A DNA stretch of 64,000 nucleotides from Vibrio pomeroyi (GTDB lineage: Bacteria; Pseudomonadota; Gammaproteobacteria; Enterobacterales; Vibrionaceae): the NCBI GenBank assembly GCA_041879425.1, contig CP090855.1:434001-498000 (forward strand), written 5' to 3'. The notes beneath the pieces were generated by a model. The model was not told the DNA's origin. It saw only the letters and a program-made list of their open reading frames with translations, and made no database searches. Made by a program: the position numbers and the translations under genes. Of the stretch, positions 28,301 through 40,300 are shown one piece after another (positions within the stretch are counted from its first letter, which is position 1; each line of letters begins with the position of its first letter).

Positions 28301-31300
28301 ACTCACTGTGACTGATGTCGACAATGGTGAAGCCCATTTCTCCAACACCGATGTTGCTGGTGCTCTTGGTACGCTGCATCTGACAGATACTGGTGGCTGG
28401 ACTTACGACCTCGATAACACCAATCCAAAAGTGCAAGCCTTGGGCAAAGGCGCCACTGCCACCGATACAATTATCGTTCATTCGGCTGATGGTACACCTC
28501 ATCAAGTGGCTATCACGATTAATGGTACTAATGATAAAGCGGTGATTGGTGGAACCAATACAGGCGCGGTCACGGAAGAAGCTCAACTGCAAACATCCGG
28601 CACATTGACGATTGCTGACGTCGATACGGGTGAAGCGCACTTCTCCAATACCGATGTTGCAGGTGCTTTAGGCACACTCCACCTCAAAGATAATGGGGCT
28701 TGGACTTACGACCTCGATAACACTAACCCAAAAGTGCAAGCCTTGGGCAAAGGCGCTACTGCCACCGATACGATTACCGTTCATTCGGCTGATGGCACTG
28801 CTCATAAAGTCACCATCACGGTAAACGGCACCAACGACAAAGCCGTGATTGGCGGAACTAGCGCCGGTGCAGTCACTGAAGAGTCGCAACTACACACCTC
28901 AGGAACACTCACCGTAACCGATGTTGATACAGGCGAAGCGCACTTCTCAAACACCGATATTGCTGGTGCTCTTGGTACCCTTCACCTGACTGACTCAGGT
29001 AAGTGGACTTACGACCTAGATAATACCAATCCAACCGTTCAAGCGTTAAGTAAAGGAGCGGCAGCAACGGATACCATCACCGTTCATTCTGCTGATGGCA
29101 CGCCTCATCAAGTCACTATCACAGTAAATGGTGCCAATGATAAAGCTATCATTGCGGGCACAGACTCTGGCGTAGTCACCGAAGAATCGCAACTCCACAC
29201 CTCTGGAACACTCACCGTAACCGATGTCGATACCGGCGATGCGCACTTCTCTAATACCGATATCGTAGGCTCGTTTGGTACGCTTCATCTGACTGACTCA
29301 GGCAAATGGACTTACGACCTCGATAACACCAATCCAACCGTGCAAGCCTTAGGCAAAGGCGCGACTGCCACCGATACGATTACCGTGCATTCGGCAGATG
29401 GAACACCACATCAAATCACCGTTACTGTTAACGGAACTAACGATAAAGCTGTGATTGGTGGTACAAACTCCGGCGCTGTAACCGAAGAATCTCAACTTCA
29501 AGCATCCGGCACATTGACGATTACTGACGTCGATACCGGTGAAGCACACTTCTCCAATACTGATGTTGCTGGTGCTTTAGGCACGCTCCACCTCAAAGAT
29601 AATGGCACTTGGGCTTACGACCTCGATAACACCAATCCACAAGTGCAAGCCTTAGGCAAAGGCGCGACTGCCACCGATACGATTACCGTTCATTCTGCAG
29701 ATGGAACACCACATCAAATCACCGTTACTGTTAACGGAACTAACGATAAAGCTGTGATTGGTGGTACAAACTCCGGCGCTGTAACCGAAGAATCTCAACT
29801 TCAAGCATCCGGCACATTGACGATTACTGACGTCGATACCGGTGAAGCACACTTCTCCAATACTGATGTTGCTGGTGCTTTGGGCACGCTCCACCTCAAA
29901 GATAATGGCACTTGGGCTTACGACCTCGATAACACCAATCCACAAGTGCAAGCCTTAGGCAAAGGCGCGACTGCCACCGATACGATTACCGTTCATTCGG
30001 CAGACGGCACGCCACATCAAGTTACCATTACTGTTAACGGAACTAACGATAAAGCTGTGATTGGTGGTACTAGCTCCGGCGCTGTAACCGAAGAATCTCA
30101 ACTTCAAACATCCGGCACATTGACGATTACTGACGTCGATAGCGGTGAAGCGCACTTCTCCAATACTGATGTTGCTGGTGCTTTAGGCACGCTCCACCTC
30201 AAAGATAATGGCACTTGGACTTACGACCTCGATAACACCAATCCACAAGTGCAAGCCTTAGGACAAGGCTCTACTGCCACCGATACGATTACTGTGCATT
30301 CGGCAGATGGAACACCACATCAAATCACCGTTACTGTTAACGGAACTAACGATAAAGCTGTGATTGGTGGTACAAACTCCGGCGCTGTAACGGAAGAATC
30401 TCAACTTCAGACCTCAGGTACACTCACCGTGACTGATGTCGACAATGGTGAAGCCCATTTCTCCAACACCGATGTTGCTGGTGCTCTTGGTACGCTGCAT
30501 CTGACAGATACTGGTGGCTGGACTTACGACCTCGATAACACCAATCCAAAAGTGCAAGCCTTGGGCAAAGGCGCCACTGCCACCGATACAATTATCGTTC
30601 ATTCGGCAGATGGAACACCACATCAAATCACCGTTACTGTTAACGGAACTAACGATCAAGCTGTGATTGGTGGTACTAGCTCAGGTGTAGTAACGGAAGA
30701 ATCTCAACTTCAAGCATCCGGCACATTGACGATTACTGACGTCGATACCGGTGAAGCACACTTCTCCAATACCGATGTTGTAGGTGCTTTGGGCACGCTC
30801 CACCTTAAAGATAATGGTGCGTGGACTTACGATCTCGATAACACCAATCCACAAGTGCAAGCCTTACGCAAAGGTGCTACTGCTACCGATACGATTACCG
30901 TTCATTCGGCAGACGGCACGCTACATCAAGTTACCGTCACAATTAACGGTACCAATGATAAAGCTGTTATTGGTGGTACAAACTCCGGCGCTGTAACCGA
31001 AGAATCTCAACTTCAAGCATCCGGCACATTGACGATTACTGACGTCGATACCGGTGAAGCACACTTCTCCAATACTGATGTTGCTGGTGCTTTAGGCACG
31101 CTCCACCTCAAAGATAATGGCACTTGGGCTTACGACCTCGATAACACCAATCCACAAGTGCAAGCCTTAGGCAAAGGCGCGACTGCCACCGATACGATTA
31201 CCGTTCATTCTGCAGATGGAACACCACATCAAATCACCGTTACTGTTAACGGAACTAACGATAAAGCTGTGATTGGTGGTACAAACTCCGGCGCTGTAAC

Positions 31301-34300
31301 CGAAGAATCTCAACTTCAAACATCCGGTACGTTGACGATTACTGACGTCGATACGGGTGAGGCCCACTTCTTTAATACGGATGTTGCAGGTGCTTTAGGT
31401 ACACTCCACCTCAAAGACAATGGTGCCTGGACTTACGATCTCGATAATACCAATCCACAAGTGCAAGCCTTGAGCAAAGGCGCTACTGCCACCGATACGA
31501 TTACCGTTCATTCTGCAGATGGCACACCACATCAAGTGACGATCACAATTAACGGCACTAACGACAAAGCCGTGATTGGTGGAACTAACTCCGGCGCAGT
31601 AACGGAAGAATCTCAACTGCAAACATCCGGCACATTGACGATTACTGACGTCGATACGGGTGAGGCCCACTTCTCTAATAAGGATGTTGCAGGTGTTTTA
31701 GGTACACTCCACCTCAAAGACAATGGTGCCTGGACTTACGATCTCGATAATACCAATCCACAAGTGCAAGCCTTGAGCAAAGGCGCTACTGCCACCGATA
31801 CGATTACCGTTCATTCAGCAGATGGGACACCACATCAAGTGACTATTACGGTAAATGGCACTAATGATGCTGCGGTCATCTCCGGTGACACCGTAAAGTC
31901 CATCCATGAAAATGCTTTGTTTGATGCAGACAAACATGATGTCACCACTAGACAGAACGCCCACTCATTATCCGGAACCTTAACTTCACAAGATGCAGAT
32001 AGCGGACAATCGAACCTCTTCCAACCGATTCAAAGTCAAATGGGACACTATGGCTCAATATCCCTAGATGCAAACGGTCACTGGCAGTATCAATTGGCGC
32101 CTAGTGAAGGGAAAACCATTGATGAATTAGCGCAAGGCGAGCACGTAACTGAAGTATTTACCGTACACTCCATTGATGGCACAAGCCACACCGTATCTAT
32201 AGAGCTCATGGGAGATAACGACAGTGCAAGCATTACATTGCAACCTAGTCGCTCTCATACCACTATTTTCGAAGACAAAACAAGCGACATTGATACCAGC
32301 GGCGCATTACGAGCTTATGGAAATGTTGATGTTACTGACGTCGATAGCCAAGGCAGTGCGGCTCATAGTGAAGAACTGCTGAAATCAGAAACAGCGCACA
32401 CAGCCATTGGCGGAGTGTTTACGGTTCATGGAACGAGTTGGGACTATCAGGTCGATCCAAGTAACCCGCAAGTACAAGCACTCGCTGCTGGTGAGAAATT
32501 GATAGAAACCCACACCATAACATCCATTGACGGAACTGCATCAAAACAAGTTTCGGTCACCATTGTTGGCACTAACGATTCGGCAGTAATAACAGGCACC
32601 GACACAGGAGATGTCACTGAGGGCAATGCTGGGCAAGACATGTCTCCAGACTTTGCTCAGCCTGGTATGGCATTTCTTGGCCGAAGTACCATACATACCA
32701 CTGGCAAGCTCAATATTACCGATGTCGATACAGGTGAGGCGGAATTTGATACTCACGGAATTGGGTTTACTTATTCAGGCCAATACGGTGACCTTCTTCT
32801 AAACAAAGATGGTCGCTGGTCATATCATGCAGATACCGGTCAAATTCGTAGTACAGGAGGGCTAACCAGCACTCGAGGCACAACGATTGACCAGTTGGGA
32901 GAAAATCAAACTCTCACAGATACGGTTACCGTATTCACAAAAGATGGAACCTCGCATGACATTGTTATTACTATCCATGGTAGCAACGACCGCCCTTATT
33001 GCTCTTCGGAAGTACAGCTGAATTCAGGAAAAGAAGACTTAGCTCAGACCATTGCTGCTACTGAATTGTTGGCAAATACCATAGATGTGGATGCCAATGA
33101 CTTAGGTAAACTCACCATTGCCAACCTGCACGCCGATCATGGTTCAATTCGCGATAACAATGATGGAACCTTTACTTTCACGCCAGATAAAGATTACAAC
33201 GGGCAAGTACATTTTACCTATGACGTAGCTGATGCTCATAGGGGAGTCACACATACGGGTGCTAGTACGACATTAACAGCAACAACAGACAAAGCGATTA
33301 TTACCGATGCACAAACAAATACAGACCTGCGTGGTGTTACAGAAGATCGCGGTTATATAGATACCCATTACCAATTGCACTACGACGGCCGATTAAACAT
33401 TCAAGACCCTGATGCGGGAGAGGCACAGTTTGATCCAAATATTGGTCCACAAACCTATCAAGGTATTGGCTACGACACCAAATTGGGTGGACACATACTG
33501 CTCATGCGCGACGGTCACTACACCTATACGCTCGACAACCGCAATATACAGAACTTAGCTCAAGGTGAAGTTAAGCACGATTCAGCCGTTATACACTCGG
33601 TTGACGGCACAACGCATACGATAGAGCTAACGGTTCATGGTACCAACGATGCCCCAATCATCAATGCACAGTCCCACTCAGTGACTGAAGGTGGAAGCAT
33701 TCTAAATGGACAAATGGTTGGCCACGATATAGATACAGGCGCAACATTGACTTACAGCGCACCGCAGATTGATGGCTTGGTGGTTAATCCGGACGGCAGT
33801 TATACCTTCAATCCTGCTCACTCTAGCTATCAATCGTTAGCATCAGGTGTCACGAAGACGTTGACTGTTCCAGTAACAGTCACAGACGAACATAATGCAA
33901 GCAGCACTCAAAACCTCTCAATTACGATTACAGGAGTTAATAATTCTGCCGTTATTGGCGGTGTCGACACTGGTGACGTAACCGAGAGCACTGCAGGTCA
34001 AAATATGTCTCCGGATTATGCCCAACACCTGATGAGTACCCTTGGTCGAGCTCCGCTATATGCAAGTGGAGCACTAACGATTACGGATGCAGATAGTGGT
34101 GAAACAACGTTTGATTCACGAGGTCTTGGATTTAACTATGCGGGAAAATTTGGCGACTTATTGCTGCGAGAAGACGGAACATGGTCTTATTATGCTGATG
34201 CCGGAAATATACGTATAAAAGGCGGTGTAACAACAAACAGAGGTAGCGTTATTGATCAGCTAGGTGAAGGAGAAATACTGACTGACACCATTACCGTATA

Positions 34301-37300
34301 TTCTAAAGATGGTACATCGCACGATATTGTCATTACGATTCACGGTAGCAACGACCGACCTTACTGCGCTTCTGAAGTGCAGCTCAATTCAGGTAAAGAA
34401 GACTCCGCACAAACCATCACTGCGACCGAATTATTGGCAAACACTGTTGACGTTGACGCTAACGATGCCGGCAAGCTCAGTATCGCTAATTTGCATGCTG
34501 ATCATGGTTCTATTCTCGACAACCAAGATGGCACCTATACTCTCACACCCGATAAAGACTACAACGGGCAAGTACACTTCACTTATGACGTTAAAGATGC
34601 ACATGGTGGTACTACACACACTGGTGCAAATACCACTCTTGTTGCGACTCCCGACAAAGCCATTATTTCTGAAGTAACCACTGGAAGTGTTATTGAGGAT
34701 GGGTCACATGCAGGGCACTACAACGGTACAACAACTGAACTGGCCAACGGGCAACTTAAAGTCATTGATCCCGATAGTGGTGAGGATAAATTCCAATACA
34801 GCCAATTTGGTGAAACTCGTATTCACGATCCTTTTGGCGGCATTCTACGCATCGACCGCGGGGGCAGTTGGCAATACAGTGTTGACAACACACACCTTCA
34901 GCACTTAGCTCAAGGGCAAACGGAAACCGTTATTTATCGAGTTCATAGCTATGATGGAACGGCATACGAGTTACACATTGACGTGGAAGGTACTAACGAT
35001 GCGCCAGCCGTTACCCAAGTTGCGCTGAGTAACGGCACTGAAGACACGCATTATCAAATGCAAGCGAGTCAGTTTGGGTTTACCGACGTTGACACTGGCG
35101 ATACGCTGCATTCAATCGCTATCACTGATCTGCCACCAGCAGCCCAAGGTAAGTTCGTACTCGATGGGCACGATATCACTGCTGGTCAGAGTATTACGGC
35201 TGCCGATATTACTAAGCTTCAGTTCGTTCCTGCTCCGGATTTTAACGGAGATGTTCCGTTTAAGTTCACCGTCAATGATGGGCATACCGATTCCCAACAA
35301 GCGACGCATACTCTACACATAGATCCTGTTAGCGACGCTGCAAAAATAACAGGAACAGATACTGGTGATGTTCATGAAGGACACACCTATACAGCACCTG
35401 ATGGCAGTATGTCTGGTGGCAGTGTTGATGATCGCTCACCGGATCATATGCATGGAAACATCGGTAAATTGTGGAATGATCAGATCCATACTGAAGGACA
35501 CCTGACCATCATCGACGCTGATACTGGTGAGAGTCACGCCCAAAACGGTATCTACCAAGGCTCTCATGGACAAGTCATACTTCAAAGCAACGGGGACTGG
35601 AACTATTATGCTTCCATAGGCCAAGATGCAACAGGTAGAAAAATTGATCACCTTGGCCAAGGTGAATCAATAACGGATACTGTTACCGTCAAAGCGGCTG
35701 ATGGTACCACTCACGACATTCATATCACCATTCATGGCGACAATGACCGCCCGTACTGCTCTTCAGAAGTTCAGCTTAACAGCGGAAAAGAAGATCTCGC
35801 ACAAACCATCACAACAACCGAGTTGCTTGCAAATACTGTCGATGTGGATACTAACGATGCCGGGCAACTCTCTATCGCGAATCTGCATGCGGATCACGGC
35901 ACTCTGGTCGACAACAAAGATGGTACATTTACCTTCACTCCAGACCATAATTTCAACGGTAAAGTGCATTTCACTTATGACGTCAAAGATGCTCATGGTG
36001 GGGTTACTCATACTGGCGCGTCTACCACGTTGTTACCGAGCAATGATGCTGCCACACTGCAACCGACACTCGCCTCCAACTTTGTAACTGAAGATCATCT
36101 CAAATCGGGGACAAGCACCAATGAGTTATGGTCAGGTTGGAAAAACCTCGATATTCAGGATATTGACTCACCATCGGAAGCAAAAGTTACTCAAATAGAG
36201 GTGAATGGTGTTAAGCACACGGTACCAGCAAACTTCGCGATGAATCTTGCTGGCGCACACGGTACCTTCAACTTCGCTCATTCAACCGATGGCCACGATA
36301 AATGGAGCTACAGTGCGGATAATAGTCACGCTGAAGTTCAATCACTGAGTCATGGCGATTCTCTGACTGATACGATCACTCTTATCACCGCAGATGGAAC
36401 ACGAATCCCACTGACAGCCAAAATCTTAGGCACCGATGATCATGTGATGATTGATACGCCTGACTCATTAACGGCCGCATTGGGAACGGCTGTTGAGGAC
36501 AAAGTTACCTCTATTTCAGGCACCCTCCTCGCGCACGATTCCGACAGTAAAGATTCCGTCACCTTTACTGCAGGTAACTCTGCTGGCTCTTACGGCACTC
36601 TTCACGTGGATAGCAATGGGCAATGGCATTATGACTTAGACCACTCAAAGGCCAATGTTCTACAACAAGGTGAGACCAAGGCAGAAGGGTTTGATATCAC
36701 TGCGATATCTACTGACGGCTCAACTGCAACCAAACATATTGAAGTGCTAGTCCAAGGGAGTAATGACAAGGCAACGATATCCGTCGCTTCAAACCCCGAT
36801 GTGCATGAAGATAGCTCTTCAACGCCTGTCGAGATCATATCTGGTAAACTGAGTGCCCTCGATCCTGACCACGATCAATCTACATTCTCAACGGATGTTG
36901 GCAAACGCCATGATCCATTTAACAGTGGCGTTCACGGTGGCCTTCACATTTCCAAAGATGGCTCTTGGACTTATACCGTTAACAACAGCCAAATTCAGCA
37001 ATTAGCTGCAGGGCAAGAGGAGCATGTCCAATACAACGTGCATACTGTTGGCGGTGATTATCATGTTATTGATATTAAGATCGTAGGCAGCAACGATGAC
37101 CCAGTTTTATCGGTAACTCAGACAACCCCAACAACAGGCACGCTGACCGAAACTGATGTTGACGTGAACGACACTCATACCTTTTCTGTCGTCAGTTCAA
37201 CAGGACAATTCGGTTCTCTATCGGTCGACCCAGATTCAGGCGCGTATATATATAAAGCCAATGGTTCGGTTGCTGGAATGAGTTATAACGCGGCGACACA

Positions 37301-40300
37301 CACATATCACGGCACCGATGTGTTTGAAGTAAAAGTAGCTGACAATCACGGTGGGGAGTCGTCGAAATTCATCACTTTCGATGCCAACGGTCATGTTTCA
37401 ATTGTGCCAGGACAATCACCGACGATTTCAACCACTGTACCTTCCAACCCACTGGTAACGACAACGCAACCAAGTTTACCTGCAGGGACAAACACTCCGC
37501 CAAATAATGCGGTCACCGTCGACTTAGCGGCATCTAGTGATACTGGTACTTCCGATACCGATAACCTCACTAAAGACAGCACTCCAACAATCATTGGGCA
37601 TACGGATATTCCTTACTCACAAGTCACCATCTATGATGCCTCTACACCTATTGGGCATGCGGTGTCTGATGGCTCGGGACAATATAGTGTGGCGGTGAGC
37701 AGCTTATCGAATGGCGATCATAATCTTTCTGCCAAAGCCTTAGCGCCTTCTTCAGTTTTACCAGCAACATCATCCATTCTTTCATTGCATATTGATACTG
37801 TAGTGGCACCGCTTCAAGTCTCATTAACCCATGACACAGGAAGCAATTCGTCTGATTTGATTACTGGCGATGGTTCATTGACTATCACTGGACAAGAGAC
37901 AGGCGCAACCGTTGAATACTCGACCGACAACGGACACACATGGACATCAAGCTTCACGCCGCAATCAGGTTCCAACACAGTGAGTGTAAGACAGACTGAT
38001 ACTGCGGGAAATGTATCCATTCCAACATCTCTAACGTTTACTTATGATGATCAAATCGCTGCGCCTTCTATTGATTTGAAAGCGTCAACTGACTCGGGAG
38101 TGTCTGCAACCGACGATCTGACGAACATTCACACTCCAATAATCACCGGTAGTGCCGAAGCAAACTCTTCAATATATATTACCGATGAAACAGGCAAAGT
38201 CATTGCTACTGGAACAGCAAATAGCCATGGCATTTATCAACTCACCACATCGGATATTGCTGAGGGTAAGCATACTTTAACGGTATCTTCTACCGATGCC
38301 GCAGGCAACCAAAGTAGCGCATCCCTACCCGTTGAGGTTGACTACACTGCGCCAACCATTTCGAAGGTCAACCTAGGTAAAGTTTCAACCCATCAACCGA
38401 CATTCAGTGGGTCTGTTTCATTAGATACCACAAGCGTCGATATTGTGGTCAAAAGCGGAGGTACGATAGTTGAAACGTTACACGCAACACTGGATGGAAA
38501 AGGAGGTTATACGGTTGATGCGGCTAACCTGCCAGACCAAAGTTACACGGCATATATTCAAGCAACAGACAAGGCCGGGAATACCACCGCATCAGGCTAT
38601 GCGGGTGCCTTTGATCGCTTCACAATTGATACTCACGCATCAGCCCCTTCTATCAGCTTCGAAAATACAGGCGCTGATAACATTTACAATGCAGCTGAAG
38701 TCGCTTCCGGGGCTGCTAGTACGATTACCAGTACTATTCATTTGCCTTCTGACGCACAACCCAAAGATACACTGACGATTAACGGGCACCCTCACCTTAT
38801 TACCCACGCTGAACATTTGGCAAAATTGGTCAATGTCGAAGTTGCACCTGGCGCCTCAATTACAGCGAGTATTACCGACCAAAATGGTAATACATCAACA
38901 GTGACAAACGCGACTGCACCGAGTTCGGATATCACTGTCGCACCACTACAAGTTTCATTAACCCATGACACAGGAGGCAACTCATCTGATTCAATTACTA
39001 ACGACGGTTCATTAACAATCACAGGACAAGAGGCAGGCGCAACTGTTGAATACTCGACCAACAACGGACACACATGGACATCAAGTTTTACCCCGCAGCA
39101 AGGCTCAAATACGGTTAACGTGAGACAAACTGATGCAGCAGGAAATATATCCCCTGATACTTCGGTGACTTTCACACTCGATAATACGATTGCTGCACCA
39201 GCAGTCTCTCTGCGCAACGACACTGGGCGACACTCGGTTAACACACCAGACTTAATCACTAAAGACTCTCAACTTACAATTCAAACGGAAGCAGGAGCAA
39301 AAGTAGAATACTCGAATGACGGCGGACACACTTGGACAGCTGTGTTCAATCCAGTTGAGGGGGTTAATGACCTACAGGTAAGACAGACTGATATCGCAGG
39401 CAACGTATCGCCAGTGACGCACTTTAGCTTCACCTTGGACACCACTCCCGGCACAATCACAGTAAACCCGATATCGCAGGACAACGCATTAAATGCTGCA
39501 GAGAACAACCAACCATTAGTGATCACCGGCACGACATCCAACATAGCACCAGGGGATGTCGTCTATGTCGTCATCGGCAATAAACACTTTTATGATGCAA
39601 CGGTAAAACCAGATGGTACGTGGTCATTAACTCTAGGTACTTCTATACATCAAAACATAATGGCGACCGATCGCGATTACTCAATACAAGTTGGTACCGT
39701 TGATACGGCAGGTAATTCGACGCCTCGCATTTCGACCCACCTGCTAGTTGATACGCAGAGTCCGATTCCACATATTGCAGTTGACTCAGTGACACAAGAT
39801 AACGTGCTCAATGCTCTTGAGTCTGGTCAAACTATCGCGATAACGGGAACAGTAACTGGCGATTACCACACAGGTGATATTGTCAGCTTGAAGGTAAACG
39901 GTGCAACCATTACATCACTTACAGGCTCAGTTGATTCGAGTGGACATTTTTCTATTCCAGTGGCTGGTAATGTATTGGAACATGCCAATATTCATACTAG
40001 CTATGCAAATGGTCAGTCTGGCTCGATACACTCTATAGAAGCCACCATAATAACCACCGATGCCGCAGGGAATGTTGGCAGTGCGACGACAGGTTCACAG
40101 GTATTCAGCGTTGATACTCATGTTAACCTACCGACAATTACCTTTGAAAACCCTGGACCTGATGGACTCTATAGTAAGGCAGAAATTGCCCAAGGGCACC
40201 CAAATACAGTCACAGCAACGATTGCACCTCCTAGTGATGCCAAAATCGGTGAGCACCTGGTTGTCAATGGACAAGACCACGTGCTTGATGCTCACATTTT

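Noticed and set aside
27456..31670. Numerous long minus-strand open frames inside the adhesin repeats
   Set aside because: They recur with the same 303-base period and mirror the repeat; they are antisense shadows with no ribosome sites of their own.
26715..31865. Regular spacing of repeats that might suggest a CRISPR array
   Set aside because: The period is 303 bases, both unit and spacing are coding in one open frame, and the units are VCBS protein repeats.
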